Source: Streptococcus sp. VT 162
GTDB lineage: Bacteria > Bacillota > Bacilli > Lactobacillales > Streptococcaceae
Length of the DNA stretch: 64,000 bases
NCBI GenBank assembly: GCA_000688775.2
Contig: CP007628.2
Location: 1,550,001-1,614,000 of the forward strand
Direction: 5' to 3'
This document shows positions 49,537-59,785 of this stretch, piece by piece (positions within the stretch are counted from its first letter, which is position 1; each line of letters starts with the position of its first letter). Under the pieces are notes generated by a model. That model was not told where the DNA came from, did not search any database, and saw only the letters and a list, made by a program, of their open reading frames with translations. The translations under genes were made by a program, and so were the position numbers.

Positions 49537-50461
49537 TTATTGAACCCATTCGCCATTATAGTTGACCGAATAGCCTTCTACGGTCGTATTCACTGCTAAA
49601 GCACCTGAGCTGTATGCGTAGTACCATTTGCCATTGACCTGGAACCAGCCTGTCTTCATATCTCCATTACTTGCATGTAAGTAGTACCAAGTCGAACCTA
49701 CCTGATACCAGCCAGTCGCCATGGCTCCTGATGAACGAGCCAGTCGCCATGGCTCCTGATGAACGGAGATAGTACCATTTATTACCAAGATGTTGCCAAC
49801 CTGTTTGCATGATGCCAGTTGTTGGATCTAAGTAGTACCATGGAGCAGGTTTGCTTCTATCAATGCCAAAAGTAACATGGAAATCTTGAGTCCAACCCTT
49901 AGCAACTTCACCAATTGGTAGTGGATTGTAAGAATCATCGCCAGAAATTCCTAGCTTATTTAAATAATACCAATTGCCGTCTTCATAAGTCCAGCCTGTC
50001 TTTACAGCATAATGATTATCAAAATAATAAGTTCTCTTTTCAGGAGATGGAGGATATTGTTCACCATATACTTTTCCTGTATTTTCAGACGTTTTTGCCT
50101 CTAGTACTTGTTTATCTGTTTGTTCTAGCAAAGCACCATCTGAGCTAAAATAATACCATTTTTGTTGGAGTCCGATTTCATTAACTGGTTGGTTATCTAA
50201 TAAATTATCACGATAACCTGTTCCAGGAATTTCTAAGTATTGCCAACCGACAACCATCTCTCCTCTACCACCAAAATAGTACATTTTCCCGTCTATTTTA
50301 TGCCAGTAGATAGCCTTATTCTCATCTTTTATATAATATTTTCTATTGTCCTTTTCAGCAAACTGTCCACCTGTGGTATCCGCCAATACGGTACTTGTCG
50401 CTAGCAAAGCAAAGAAAAAGACTGCTAGTCCAACTTGCATCATTTTTTTCAAAAATTTCAT
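49537..50461 (-). pseudogene. Choline-binding surface protein, frameshifted by a 28-bp tandem duplication
   Basis: Start at ATG 50461 (MKFLKKMMQVG, behind GGAGG), signal peptide about 1-27 ending VLA, then almost entirely choline-binding repeats (GWxxxxGxWYYL type), like CbpF/CbpC/CbpJ. A 28-bp sequence at 49710-49737 is repeated exactly at 49738-49765. The extra copy shifts the frame and stops translation at 49667 after 264 residues, ending in an unrelated SHGDWLVSGRF tail. Removing one copy leaves 897 bases, exactly 299 codons, restoring a 298-residue protein ending YNGEWVQ. The truncated product still has several repeats and might be exported. Confidence 0.88.
49710..49765. repeat. Two tandem 28-bp copies within the choline-binding gene
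   Basis: Two identical adjacent 28-mers starting AGCCAGTCGCCATGGCTCC. 28 is not a multiple of 3, hence the frameshift. Loss or gain by slippage would switch the full-length frame. Confidence 0.95.
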
Positions 50462-50482
50462 TAGATTTTTCCTCCATAACTG

Positions 50483-50511
50483 ATTGTAGCAAAGGTCTGA
50501 TTGTATGTCAA
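50483..50511 (-). promoter_or_regulatory. Promoter of the choline-binding protein gene
   Basis: Minus strand: TTGACA (50511-50506), 17 nt, TACAAT (50488-50483). Intact although the gene is frameshifted. Confidence 0.85.
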
Positions 50512-50532
50512 TATAGAAAAATTCACAAAAAA

Positions 50533-50551
50533 GCAGTTCCAAATGAACTGC
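50533..50551 (-). terminator. ritR terminator
   Basis: 7-bp stem GCAGTTC / GAACTGC with TTTTTT following on the minus strand, just after the ritR stop. Confidence 0.85.
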
Positions 50552-50561
50552 AACTGCTTTT

Positions 50562-51251
50562 CTATTCTTGCATGGTGTAACCAACACCACGCACGGTTTT
50601 AATGTAGCTTTTTTGACCTTTTACGTCAAGCTTGCTACGTAGATAACGGATATAAACATCCACGATATTGGTTTCTGTCGCACTTTCGTACTTCCAAACA
50701 CTTTCCAACAACTGCTCACGAGTCAAGACCTTCTTGCTTCCCATGAGAGTAGCCAAGAGGTCATACTCACGGCGCGTCAGAGCAATCATCTCCTCGCCAC
50801 GATAAACGGTATGATGTTCTACATCCATACGTAGGTTGCGGTAAGACGTTGGAACCTTCATCTGACTACAGTGTTGGTCAATGAAGTCCCGACCTCGGAA
50901 AATCGCTGAAATACGAGCTACTAGATTATCAATAATCACTGGCTTATAGATGTAAGAAACGGCGAAGCGCTGGATTGTCTCAATCTGGTCTTGCAATTCT
51001 TCGCGATGGTCCAAGACCATAATCACTGAGGCTGGTTTTGTTCGACTCAGCCTCTCTGCAAAATCCTGGGCCGTCATATCCCCCAGACGAGCATTCAGTA
51101 AAATCAAGTCATAATCTGTCTGGAGAGCCATGGAGAGGGCTTTTTGCCCCTCCTCGACCAGATCAACACGGTATTGCTCTTTTTGGAGTTCCAGACTGAG
51201 AAAATGAGCGAGATTTCGTTCTTTCTCAAGTAATAAAATCCGTTTCCCCAT
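50562..51251 (-). CDS. ritR: Orphan response regulator RitR
   Basis: 229 residues, OmpR/PhoB-type output domain (LTRREYDLLATL, TETNIVDVYIRYLRSKL) behind a degenerate receiver. Asn53 (LILLNARLGD) replaces the phosphorylated Asp, and Cys128 (IDQHCSQ) is present; both are the hallmarks of pneumococcal RitR, which represses iron uptake and senses oxidation through Cys128. No kinase gene is adjacent. It starts 11 bases after gnd and may be cotranscribed with it. Confidence 0.95.
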   Translation of the reverse strand: MGKRILLLEKERNLAHFLSLELQKEQYRVDLVEEGQKALSMALQTDYDLILLNARLGDMTAQDFAERLSRTKPASVIMVLDHREELQDQIETIQRFAVSYIYKPVIIDNLVARISAIFRGRDFIDQHCSQMKVPTSYRNLRMDVEHHTVYRGEEMIALTRREYDLLATLMGSKKVLTREQLLESVWKYESATETNIVDVYIRYLRSKLDVKGQKSYIKTVRGVGYTMQE

Positions 51252-51262
51252 GGCAGACCTAC

Positions 51263-52687
51263 TTATTTTTCGTCATACCAAGAGTAGTGGAATGTTCCTT
51301 CTTTGTCTTTACGTTGGTAAGTGTGGGCACCAAAGTAGTCACGTTGCGCTTGGATCAAGTTAGCAGGAAGGTCAGCTGAACGGTAGCTATCAAAGTAAGT
51401 AATAGCTGCTGAGAAGGTTGGCACTGGTACACCAGCTTGAACAGCAAGAGCTACGATATCACGCACTGCTTGTTGGTACTTAGCAGTAACATCCAAGAAG
51501 TACTCATCCAAGAGAAGGTTTGCAAGATCAGCATCGCGGTTGTAAGCATCTGTGATCTTTTGCAAGAAACGAGAACGGATGATACAGCCATCACGCCAGA
51601 TAGATGCGATGTCCGCAAATGGCAAGTTCCAGTTATTTTCTTTAGAAGCTACACGCAATTGTGCGAAACCTTGTGCGTAAGAGATAATTTTTGAGAAGTA
51701 AAGGGCTTGACGGATTTTTTCGATCAACTCAGCCTTGTCACCTTCAAATTTGAAGGCAGCTGGTTTTGGAAGGACCTTGCTAGCATGTACACGCTCTTCT
51801 TTGTATGTAGAGATGTAACGTGCAAATACTGACTCAGTGATAAGTGACAACGGCACACCAAGGTCAAGAGATGATTGGCTAGTCCATTTACCAGTTCCCT
51901 TGTTTCCTGCAGCATCCAGGATGTAGTCTACGATTGGTCCATCTTGACCTTCATCATCTTTACGGCTCAAGATATCAGCTGTGATTTCGATCAAGTAGCT
52001 GTCCAATTCACCCTTGTTCCACTCAGTAAAGATTTCAGCCATGTCTTCTGCAGAAAGGCCAAGCAAGTGTTGCATGAGGTCATAGCTTTCTGCGATCAAT
52101 TGCATGTCACCATACTCGATACCGTTGTGGACCATTTTCACATAGTGACCAGCTCCATCAGGACCGATGTAAGTCACACATGGTTTGCCATCTTCTGGTG
52201 CTTTAGCTGAGATTTCTTCAAGAACATCAGCAACCAATTCGTAGGCTTCTTTTTGTCCACCTGGCATGATAGAAGGACCTTCAAGGGCACCTTTTTCACC
52301 ACCAGAAACCCCTGTACCGATAAAGTTGATGCCTGAGTTTGCCAATTCTTCATTGCGACGGATGGTATCTTTGTAGAAAGTGTTTCCTCCGTCAATCAAA
52401 ATATCTCCCTTGTCAAGGTGGGGAAGAAGAGCTTGGATAGTTGCATCTGTACCAGGTCCAGCTTGAACCATCAACATGATACGACGAGGTTTTTCGATTG
52501 AGTTTACAAAGCTTTCCACGTCATAGCTTGGCACAAAATTCTTTTCGGGATGGCAAGCGATTACGTCTTCTGTTTTTTCTTTACTACGGTTGTAAATGGC
52601 AACTGTATAACCACGAGATTCGATATTTAGGGCAAGGTTACGACCCATTACGGCCATACCAACGACACCAAAGTTAGCTTTTGTCAT
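51263..52687 (-). CDS. gnd: 6-phosphogluconate dehydrogenase (decarboxylating)
   Basis: 474 residues. N-terminal Rossmann [17 protein letters not shown]; substrate motif [21 protein letters not shown] and the catalytic [13 protein letters not shown]. It oxidises 6-phosphogluconate to ribulose 5-phosphate, giving NADPH. Upstream of ritR on the same strand. Confidence 0.97.
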   Translation of the reverse strand: MTKANFGVVGMAVMGRNLALNIESRGYTVAIYNRSKEKTEDVIACHPEKNFVPSYDVESFVNSIEKPRRIMLMVQAGPGTDATIQALLPHLDKGDILIDGGNTFYKDTIRRNEELANSGINFIGTGVSGGEKGALEGPSIMPGGQKEAYELVADVLEEISAKAPEDGKPCVTYIGPDGAGHYVKMVHNGIEYGDMQLIAESYDLMQHLLGLSAEDMAEIFTEWNKGELDSYLIEITADILSRKDDEGQDGPIVDYILDAAGNKGTGKWTSQSSLDLGVPLSLITESVFARYISTYKEERVHASKVLPKPAAFKFEGDKAELIEKIRQALYFSKIISYAQGFAQLRVASKENNWNLPFADIASIWRDGCIIRSRFLQKITDAYNRDADLANLLLDEYFLDVTAKYQQAVRDIVALAVQAGVPVPTFSAAITYFDSYRSADLPANLIQAQRDYFGAHTYQRKDKEGTFHYSWYDEK

Positions 52688-52762
52688 GTGACACTCCTCT
52701 TGTTTAATATGTTTTATTTTATCATTTTTACCTATGAAAGGAAAGAATTTTGTAACGGTTGC

Positions 52763-54208
52763 TTAGTAGTCCAAGTCATCAGCATGACCAGAACCATTCC
52801 CTACAAAGTAACCCGTCTTACAGTTGAGGGTGAAGAGATAGGTTCCATCTGGTTTATAGAGGTTGTAATAACCATTTCCGTTTACAATATTGACACGTTC
52901 TAGGATGTATTGATTTCCAGTGATATAGCCACGAGCACGTGATGTTGCTAGAACTTGTTCCAATACACCATCCGCAAACGTCCAAGCAGGGTTGTTGCTA
53001 TCGTCTACAGCTGATTGGTTGTAGGGTACACGACTAGCACTTCTTTGAAGATTAACCCCATCGCCAGACAAACCACCATTTGTGTCTCTAGCTGGTGCCG
53101 TAGTGCTAGTTGAAGGTGTAGTGCTGCTCGCATTGCTTTCTGTAGCTGAACTTGAGCTTGCTTGACTCGTGCTAGAGCTCGAACTTGAGCTGGAAGCACT
53201 GGTTTGTTGACTCTTACCAAGACTAATGGCCTTATCCAAGAGTTTGTCTAGTTCTGTGTTCCCTGTCTTGATTTCTGTAAATTTAGCGTCTGCCTTGGCT
53301 TTCGCATTGGTATCCAAGACACCATCAGTGATTGCTGGGCTTTCAAAGAGGGCATTAACATCTTGAATGGCCTTGATTTGAGTTGCTAGGCTATCATATC
53401 TTGACTTAGCTAGTGTATAATCACGGCTACCTTCTAACTTATCTAGCAAGGTTTTCAGTTGGCTCAATTTATCAAACTGGCTGTTTTTCAGAGCTGTCTT
53501 ATTAGCATCTGTATAGAAAGTATCATAGAGATCATTGAAGTCTTTCAAAGCTGTTTGTGTCCCTTGATCATCCGAAGAGGCTGCTTGAGAAGACTGGATT
53601 TCTTGGTTTGAACGAGACACTTGACGGTAGACATAATATGTTCCAGCAAGCACAAGGATTGCAGCTACTACCGAAGCAATGATGATGACACCTTTCTTCT
53701 TAGAGCCTGTTTCAGGTTCTGTTTGAGCCGAACGTGATAGAGGTGTATAGGTCTCCTCTTCTTGTTCCTCATTTATTTCCTTGGGCTCTGTTTCTGTTAA
53801 AACGAGAGGCTCTATTTCAGCATTTTCTTCATCTTGAAGTGGGGGAACAAACTGAGTAGTCTCATCATTTTCTATCTCTTCAATAGATTCCTCAGCAACC
53901 ATGTCTGAATTGTCTACCTGATCAGAAGGTTCACTTGATTCACGAACTTCTTGGATCATTTCCTCTAGGTTTTGAGTAGAAGCTAGCTCTTCTTTTTTAA
54001 ACTGACGAGTTTCAAACTTGTCGGCTTCGATTTCTTCACGGTGCTGTTTGATGTATTTGTCTAAGATACTGTCCTCAGGCAATACTCCTGCTTCGACCTC
54101 TTCATTCTTACGAATGACTTGACCAACAGTCAAGTCTTTTGCTTCATCAAAGTCGAATTGTGGTTCTTGATGTCCTTTTTTATGACGATCACGTCTTTTC
54201 TTACTCAT
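52763..54208 (-). CDS. mapZ: Mid-cell-anchored protein Z
   Basis: 481 residues. An acidic cytoplasmic N-terminal domain (1-170) includes Thr67 (FETRQ) and Thr78 (ASTQN), the positions reported as StkP phosphosites in the pneumococcal protein. One membrane helix at about 173-193, an extracellular helical domain (about 215-335), a Ser-rich linker (about 337-375) and a C-terminal domain (about 385-481) that binds peptidoglycan in the model protein. MapZ rings mark the future division site. It follows the methyltransferase by 12 bases. Confidence 0.95.
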   Translation of the reverse strand: MSKKRRDRHKKGHQEPQFDFDEAKDLTVGQVIRKNEEVEAGVLPEDSILDKYIKQHREEIEADKFETRQFKKEELASTQNLEEMIQEVRESSEPSDQVDNSDMVAEESIEEIENDETTQFVPPLQDEENAEIEPLVLTETEPKEINEEQEEETYTPLSRSAQTEPETGSKKKGVIIIASVVAAILVLAGTYYVYRQVSRSNQEIQSSQAASSDDQGTQTALKDFNDLYDTFYTDANKTALKNSQFDKLSQLKTLLDKLEGSRDYTLAKSRYDSLATQIKAIQDVNALFESPAITDGVLDTNAKAKADAKFTEIKTGNTELDKLLDKAISLGKSQQTSASSSSSSSSTSQASSSSATESNASSTTPSTSTTAPARDTNGGLSGDGVNLQRSASRVPYNQSAVDDSNNPAWTFADGVLEQVLATSRARGYITGNQYILERVNIVNGNGYYNLYKPDGTYLFTLNCKTGYFVGNGSGHADDLDY

Positions 54209-54220
54209 GAGTTCACCTTT

Positions 54221-55378
54221 CTATTTTACCTCTTGGCGTTTGACACGCTGACCAAAGTATTGATACAAATCCACTTTTAAGGTCCCGTTATAGAGTTTTC
54301 GTTTTTTGTCAGCTGGACTTCCGTACTTGCTTTCAAAAGCTTCGTCACTCGTCAGGATAAACTTACTCCACGTTTTCAGTGGTGCAAAGACTTGTCCCAT
54401 CTCAGCATAGAGCTTGGTAACTCCTGCATCATCAGACAAACGTTCCCCATATGGTGGATTGGAAATGATAACGCCATTAATCTTGTCAGTGCGCAAGTCC
54501 TGTACCCGCATTTGCTTAAAGGTGATATCACCTGCGACACCTGCTGCTTGAGCATTTGCCTTGGCAATTTCCACCATGCGAGCATCTATATCACAGCCCA
54601 TAATGTCCAGTTCCAGTTCACGATCAATTTTCTTAGCCGCCTCTGTGCGAACTTCCTGGATTAACCGATCGCTGACCCAGTTCCATTCCTCAAATGCAAA
54701 GGAACGTCGAAGTCCTGGCGCCATCTTTCTGGCAATCATAGCCGCCTCGATACAGAAAGTTCCTGACCCACAGGTCGGATCAATCAAGGGCTTGTCCGGA
54801 TACCAGTTAGATAGTTGCAAAATGGCTGCGGCCATATTTTCCTTGATAGGCGCTCCACCCTTTTCCGTACGATAACCACGTTTAAAAAGGCTAGAACCTG
54901 TCGTGTCAATCATGACAGTTGCCACATCTTTCAGGATAGATACCTCAATCTTAAACTCGGGACCAGTTTCCATCAAGGGAACTCCTTCTGGACGGGCATA
55001 GTGTTTTTGTAATTTCTTCACAACAGCCTTCTTAGAAATAGCCTGAACACTGGGCTCGTTGTGGAGTTTAGACTTGACACATTTTGCCTTTGATATCGGG
55101 AAACGTGCTCCTAGCGGGAGATAGTTTTCCCAATCTAGAGCAAAAACACCTTGAAAAAGCTCTTCAAAAGTCTTAGCTGGAAAACTTCCGACTACAATCT
55201 TGATGCGATCCGCTGCACGAAGCCAAAGATTGGTCTCAATGATTGCCTTCACATCTCCTTGGAAGCGGACACGCCCATTTTCAACCTGGCAATCATAACC
55301 AAGGTCTCGCACCTCACGTCCAACGACAGACTCAAGACCCGCCGCAGCAGTTGCGATTAAATTAAATTGTTCTTTCAT
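54221..55378 (-). CDS. THUMP-domain class I rRNA methyltransferase (RlmL/YpsC type)
   Basis: 385 residues. N-terminal ferredoxin-like/THUMP region (about 1-160), then a Rossmann methyltransferase domain with DPTCGSGTFCIEAA (SAM binding) and the catalytic SNPPYGERL, typical of N2-guanine methylation of 23S rRNA. Upstream of mapZ in the same direction, behind rnpB. Confidence 0.92.
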   Translation of the reverse strand: MKEQFNLIATAAAGLESVVGREVRDLGYDCQVENGRVRFQGDVKAIIETNLWLRAADRIKIVVGSFPAKTFEELFQGVFALDWENYLPLGARFPISKAKCVKSKLHNEPSVQAISKKAVVKKLQKHYARPEGVPLMETGPEFKIEVSILKDVATVMIDTTGSSLFKRGYRTEKGGAPIKENMAAAILQLSNWYPDKPLIDPTCGSGTFCIEAAMIARKMAPGLRRSFAFEEWNWVSDRLIQEVRTEAAKKIDRELELDIMGCDIDARMVEIAKANAQAAGVAGDITFKQMRVQDLRTDKINGVIISNPPYGERLSDDAGVTKLYAEMGQVFAPLKTWSKFILTSDEAFESKYGSPADKKRKLYNGTLKVDLYQYFGQRVKRQEVK

Positions 55379-55420
55379 TTCTAGTCTTGCAAGACCTTTC
55401 TCTTGTTCACTTTAAAAAAT

Positions 55421-55450
55421 GAGGTTGAGAAAGATTTCTCAGCCCCAACC
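55421..55450 (-). terminator. rnpB terminator
   Basis: Stem GAGAAA / TTTCTC plus outer GGTT / AACC, followed on the minus strand by CATTTTTT. Confidence 0.8.
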
Positions 55451-55454
55451 TATA

Positions 55455-55848
55455 TGCAATTTTCTATAAGCCATGTTTTGTTCCAGAAGTGACTAGGACC
55501 ACTTCCTTCGATAATCATCTGTCTACCGCTAACAGCATAAATCTGCTAGCAGTCAGAGTACTACGTTCGTTTCCGTGCACTCCATGCCCCGACCAAAATT
55601 TGGGTTGCTAGCTTGAGGGGTTTACCGCGTTCCACTCTCTCTGTTTCCAGAAAGACTCCGTCACTGTGGCACTTTCAAGCCTATTTTGACCTATCCGAAG
55701 ACTTAGCCATTTCGACTGCCGTAACGATTTCTCGTCCCTAGGCTTATGGATTCGCCTAGCACAAACACTACAGGCATCACAGCCTGTGCTAGCATGGACT
55801 TTCCTCATGAAAAGAGAACCTCTTCACGCGATTATCCAAAAATTGCAC
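55455..55848 (-). ncRNA. rnpB: RNase P RNA
   Basis: About 394 bases of type-B RNase P RNA, the ribozyme that matures tRNA 5' ends. The 5' arm GTGCAATTTTT pairs with AGAAAATTGCA at the 3' end (P1). Conserved core elements are visible on the minus strand: GAGGAAAGTCCATGC near the 5' end and a CAGACCGAGGG-like/ACAGAAACGAAC-equivalent core degenerated in parts. Short frames across it are spurious. The ends are estimated from P1. Confidence 0.93.
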
Positions 55849-55863
55849 TCATTCCTTAGTCAA

Positions 55864-56193
55864 TTATAAATCTTGGTTGTCTAAGATTTGCTTACCAAAT
55901 ACTTCTTTTTCGAGACGATTTAAGCGTTTCAAAATATCAAAGTTTGTCATTGAAGTAGAAGCTGTTACTTCAATAGAGTCTGGTTGAGTTGGCGCTACCT
56001 GTGGTTTATGAGATAATTCTTCTTTCAAATCAGCAATCTCTTGACGAAGGGATTTGACCAAAGCTGCGTAGGTTTCATAATCCTTAATCACATCGTCTAG
56101 GAATTCGTCTACCTCTGCTTTGCTGTATCCACGTACTTCACGTCCAAATTCTTGTTCAAAAATATCTTTCGCTGAAAATATAATACTTGCCAT
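55864..56193 (-). CDS. gpsB: Cell division regulator GpsB
   Basis: 109 residues, DivIVA-like. N-terminal lipid/PBP-binding domain with [19 protein letters not shown], coiled coil (about 30-65), a linker and a C-terminal trimerisation helix. GpsB balances septal and peripheral peptidoglycan synthesis. ATG 56193 ([10 protein letters not shown]) is chosen behind GGAGAG. Upstream of rnpB. Confidence 0.94.
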   Translation of the reverse strand: MASIIFSAKDIFEQEFGREVRGYSKAEVDEFLDDVIKDYETYAALVKSLRQEIADLKEELSHKPQVAPTQPDSIEVTASTSMTNFDILKRLNRLEKEVFGKQILDNQDL

Positions 56194-56262
56194 GTCTCTC
56201 TCCATTCTGGGTTACTAGTATTATTATATAAAAAAAGACAAGTAAAAATCAAGGTCAAAGGC

Positions 56263-56790
56263 TTACTTTTCAGAAAAATTTTCTACTATTTCATTCAAGT
56301 CCTCAAATGTTAATCTTCTTGTAACATAGTCCGCTTGATTTTTCATCATTTGGTAAAAATATCGTAACTTGGTTTCGTTTTCTTCGTCGTAAAAAAGGTA
56401 GCAAGTATCTGTATTTTCCAGCAGAAATTTTTGATAATCGCGTAATTGTCCCTTGTGCTCATATTGTGGATAGGCATATTTGACAAAATCAACCTGCTTG
56501 AACTCACTCAATTTCGCTTGATTTGCTTCATTCCAGTTACTGCCATGGGTTTCAAAATCAAAAATGGTCGCCAGTTGAAATCCATAGTCTGCTTTCATGT
56601 CTTTTGCCACCTGAAGCGCCCAGTACTCAAAGCCCAAAGTCCCTGTAAAGACAAGCCAAGTCACCCCATCCTCTGCTAGACGTTCCAAGTCTCTCCGAAT
56701 AGCTGTTTTGATAATATCAACGCGAATATCCTTGTCATTAAAGAGACCAAGGTCGAAGGCTGAATAGCCTAAAATCAAGGCTGATGTCAT
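56263..56790 (-). CDS. ypsA: YpsA/DUF1273 SLOG-domain protein
   Basis: 175 residues of the YpsA family (SLOG superfamily; nucleotide-ligand fold). The N-terminal [10 protein letters not shown] and the central [14 protein letters not shown] are family features. Linked to cell division in Bacillus. I start at ATG 56790 ([10 protein letters not shown]); the frame runs 28 codons upstream without support. Divergent from recU and 70 bases upstream of gpsB. Confidence 0.9.
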   Translation of the reverse strand: MTSALILGYSAFDLGLFNDKDIRVDIIKTAIRRDLERLAEDGVTWLVFTGTLGFEYWALQVAKDMKADYGFQLATIFDFETHGSNWNEANQAKLSEFKQVDFVKYAYPQYEHKGQLRDYQKFLLENTDTCYLFYDEENETKLRYFYQMMKNQADYVTRRLTFEDLNEIVENFSEK

Positions 56791-56815
56791 TTTTAACCCT
56801 TTCTTTGTAAATTTA

Positions 56816-56824
56816 TGATATAAT
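56816..56824 (+). promoter_or_regulatory. recU-pbp1a promoter (extended -10)
   Basis: TGATATAAT: TG, one base, TATAAT (56819-56824), 33 bases before recU. No convincing -35. Confidence 0.65.
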
Positions 56825-56856
56825 AGAGTGATGTTATTGTACCAATAAGGAGAATT

Positions 56857-57453
56857 ATGGTCAACTATCCACATAAAATTTCATCTCAAAAGAGACAAGC
56901 ACCCCTGTCACAAACTAAAAATTTCGCAAATCGGGGAATGTCTTTTGAAAAGATGATCAATGCTACGAACGACTACTATTTGTCGCATGGGTTAGCTGTT
57001 ATTCACAAGAAGCCGACTCCCATCCAAATCGTACGTGTCGACTATCCCCAACGAAGTCGTGCCAAGATCGTTGAAGCCTACTTTAGACAAGCCTCAACTA
57101 CTGACTATTCAGGGGTTTATGATGGATACTACATCGACTTTGAAGCAAAGGAAACCAGGCAAAAACATGCGATACCGATGAAGAATTTTCATCTCCATCA
57201 GATCCAGCATATGGAACAAGTCCTTGCCCAGCAAGGAATCTGCTTTGTACTCCTTCACTTTTCTTCTCAGCAAGAAACCTACTTATTACCGGCTATTGAC
57301 CTCATCCGTTTCTATCATCAAGATAAGGGACAGAAGTCAATGCCACTTGGATATATTCGAGAAAATGGATATAGGATTGAGCCTGGGGCCTTTCCTCAAA
57401 TTCCCTACCTCGACATTATCAAAGAACATTTACTAGGTGGTAAAACAAGATGA
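56857..57453 (+). CDS. recU: Holliday junction resolvase RecU
   Basis: 198 residues. N-terminal basic segment ([11 protein letters not shown]), [11 protein letters not shown], and the nuclease residues in [17 protein letters not shown] (Asp...Glu-x-Lys). It resolves recombination intermediates and helps chromosome segregation. AAGGAG precedes the ATG. Overlaps pbp1a by 4 bases, the conserved recU-pbp1a pairing. Confidence 0.96.
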   Translation: MVNYPHKISSQKRQAPLSQTKNFANRGMSFEKMINATNDYYLSHGLAVIHKKPTPIQIVRVDYPQRSRAKIVEAYFRQASTTDYSGVYDGYYIDFEAKETRQKHAIPMKNFHLHQIQHMEQVLAQQGICFVLLHFSSQQETYLLPAIDLIRFYHQDKGQKSMPLGYIRENGYRIEPGAFPQIPYLDIIKEHLLGGKTR

Positions 57454-59618
57454 ACAAACAAACTTTTCTGCGAATAGCTAAGTATGTCAGTATCAGTCTC
57501 TTAACTGTATTTATCGCAGCTGTAATGCTTGGTGGAGGTCTCTTCCTCTACTATGTTAGCAAGGCTCCCGAACTTTCTGAAAGTAAACTAGTCGCTACAA
57601 CGTCAAGTAAGATCTATGATAGCAATGACGAGCTTATCGCTGATCTTGGTTCGGAACGTCGGGTCAATGCCCAAGCAAACGAAATACCGACCGATTTGGT
57701 CAACGCTATTGTTTCGATTGAGGACCATCGCTTCTTTAATCACCGAGGAATTGACACGATCCGTATCCTAGGTGCTACCCTCCGAAACCTTCGTGGTGGT
57801 GGAGGTCTGCAAGGAGCTTCAACCTTGACGCAGCAGTTGATTAAGTTAACTTATTTTTCTACGTCAACTTCTGATCAAACCCTTTCTCGTAAGGCTCAGG
57901 AAGCTTGGTTAGCCGTTCAGCTAGAACAAAAAGCGACTAAACAAGAGATCTTGACCTACTACATCAACAAGGTTTACATGTCAAACGGTAACTACGGAAT
58001 GCAGACAGCTGCCCAAAGTTACTATGGCAAGGATCTCAAAGATTTAAGTATTCCTCAATTGGCTCTCCTTGCTGGTATGCCTCAGGCTCCAAACCAGTAT
58101 GATCCATACTCGCATCCAGAAGCTGCTCAAGAACGTCGTAATCTCGTCCTCTCTGAGATGAAGGGACAAGGTTACATTTCAGCTGAGCAATATGAAAAAG
58201 CGATTAATACTCCGATTACAGATGGACTTCAAAGTCTAAAATCGGCTAATAGTTATCCTCCATACATGGACAACTATCTCAAAGAGGTAATCGATCAAGT
58301 CGAACAAGAAACAGGCTACAATCTCTTAACGACTGGTATGGACGTCTATACCAACGTTGATCCTAAAGTTCAACAACATCTCTGGGATATCTACAATACC
58401 GACGAGTATGTCAACTATCCAGATGATGAAATGCAAGTAGCTTCAACGATTGTGGATGTGACAAACGGGAAAGTCATTGCTCAGTTAGGTTCTCGTCACC
58501 AATCAAGCAATGTTTCCTTCGGAATCAACCAAGCTGTTGAAACCAACCGTGACTGGGGTTCTACCATGAAGCCGATCACAGACTATGCTCCTGCCTTGGA
58601 GTATGACATCTACGACTCAACTGCTTCGATTGTACATGATGTTCCATACAACTATCCTGGAACAGATACCCCTGTTTACAACTGGGATAGAAGTTATTTT
58701 GGAAACATCACCATCCAATATGCGCTCCAACAATCACGTAACGTTACAGCCGTAGAAACCTTGAACAAAGTCGGTTTGGATAGAGCCAAGACCTTCCTAA
58801 ATGGAATCGGTATTGACTATCCAGATATGCACTATGCCAACGCGATTTCAAGTAATACGACTGAGTCAAACAAAAAGTACGGAGCAAGTAGTGAGAAAAT
58901 GGCTGCTGCTTACGCTGCTTTTGCTAACGGTGGTATCTACCATAAACCAATGTATATCAACAAAATCGTCTTTAGCGATGGTAGCTCAAAAGAATACGCT
59001 GATCCTGGTACTCGTGCCATGAAAGAGACGACCGCCTATATGATGACAGAAATGATGAAGACTGTCTTGGCATACGGAACGGGTCGTGGTGCTTATCTCC
59101 CTTGGCTACCTCAAGCTGGTAAGACTGGTACATCAAACTATACAGATGATGAAATTGAAAACTACATCAAAAATACTGGTTATGTAGCTCCAGACGAAAT
59201 GTTTGTTGGTTATACTCGCAAATATTCAATGGCTGTGTGGACAGGTTACTCAAACCGCCTTACTCCTATCGTTGGTGATGGCTTCTATGTTGCAGCTAAG
59301 GTTTACCGTTCAATGATGACTTATCTGTCTGAGGATAACAACCCTGGCGACTGGACTATGCCAGAAGGTCTCTATCGAAGTGGTGAGTTCGTCTTTAAAA
59401 ACGGTGCTCGTTCTGCATGGACTGCTCCTGCTCCGCAACAGGCTCCAACACCTGAAAGTTCGAGCTCGACATCAGAAAGTTCAACTTCACAGTCAAGCTC
59501 ATCTACTCCAAGCACGAATAATAGTGCAAACAATAATACCAATAGCCAGCAACCAAATACAACGCCTGGTCAACAAAACCAGAACCAAAATCAGAATCCT
59601 CAACCAGCACAACCATAA
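57450..59618 (+). CDS. pbp1a: Penicillin-binding protein 1A
   Basis: 722 residues, bifunctional class A PBP. Membrane anchor about 10-34; GT51 glycosyltransferase domain with [12 protein letters not shown] and [10 protein letters not shown]; transpeptidase motifs STMK (Ser371), SRN and KTG. Thr372 after the active Ser is retained, as in susceptible pneumococci. Residues 575-578 read NTGY where susceptible pneumococci have TSQF (574-577). The tail from about 650 is Ser/Asn/Gln-rich. Confidence 0.97.
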   Translation: MNKQTFLRIAKYVSISLLTVFIAAVMLGGGLFLYYVSKAPELSESKLVATTSSKIYDSNDELIADLGSERRVNAQANEIPTDLVNAIVSIEDHRFFNHRGIDTIRILGATLRNLRGGGGLQGASTLTQQLIKLTYFSTSTSDQTLSRKAQEAWLAVQLEQKATKQEILTYYINKVYMSNGNYGMQTAAQSYYGKDLKDLSIPQLALLAGMPQAPNQYDPYSHPEAAQERRNLVLSEMKGQGYISAEQYEKAINTPITDGLQSLKSANSYPPYMDNYLKEVIDQVEQETGYNLLTTGMDVYTNVDPKVQQHLWDIYNTDEYVNYPDDEMQVASTIVDVTNGKVIAQLGSRHQSSNVSFGINQAVETNRDWGSTMKPITDYAPALEYDIYDSTASIVHDVPYNYPGTDTPVYNWDRSYFGNITIQYALQQSRNVTAVETLNKVGLDRAKTFLNGIGIDYPDMHYANAISSNTTESNKKYGASSEKMAAAYAAFANGGIYHKPMYINKIVFSDGSSKEYADPGTRAMKETTAYMMTEMMKTVLAYGTGRGAYLPWLPQAGKTGTSNYTDDEIENYIKNTGYVAPDEMFVGYTRKYSMAVWTGYSNRLTPIVGDGFYVAAKVYRSMMTYLSEDNNPGDWTMPEGLYRSGEFVFKNGARSAWTAPAPQQAPTPESSSSTSESSTSQSSSSTPSTNNSANNNTNSQQPNTTPGQQNQNQNQNPQPAQP

Positions 59619-59623
59619 CATTT

Positions 59624-59647
59624 ATCACCCAGAAAAATCTGGGTGAT
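59624..59647 (+). terminator. pbp1a terminator
   Basis: 10-bp stem ATCACCCAGA / TCTGGGTGAT with a 4-nt loop, then TTTTT. Confidence 0.9.
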
Positions 59648-59685
59648 TTTTTCATAGCACTATTGCATCTATCTGCTTAACAAAA

Positions 59686-59709
59686 GCCTGAGAAGACATC
59701 TTCTCAGGC
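59686..59709. terminator. Second terminator, probably for the GH84 gene
   Basis: 11-bp stem GCCTGAGAAGA / TCTTCTCAGGC with A- and T-tracts on either side, about 75 bases beyond the stop of the minus-strand glycosidase gene. Confidence 0.8.
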
Positions 59710-59785
59710 TTTTTCTGTACTATAAACCTCATTGGGAAAGATAGGAAACGGATTTCGTAATCTTGTTAAGAGGTTTTACTAAATA

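Noticed and set aside
55608..55808. 66-codon minus-strand frame
   Set aside because: It lies wholly within RNase P RNA.
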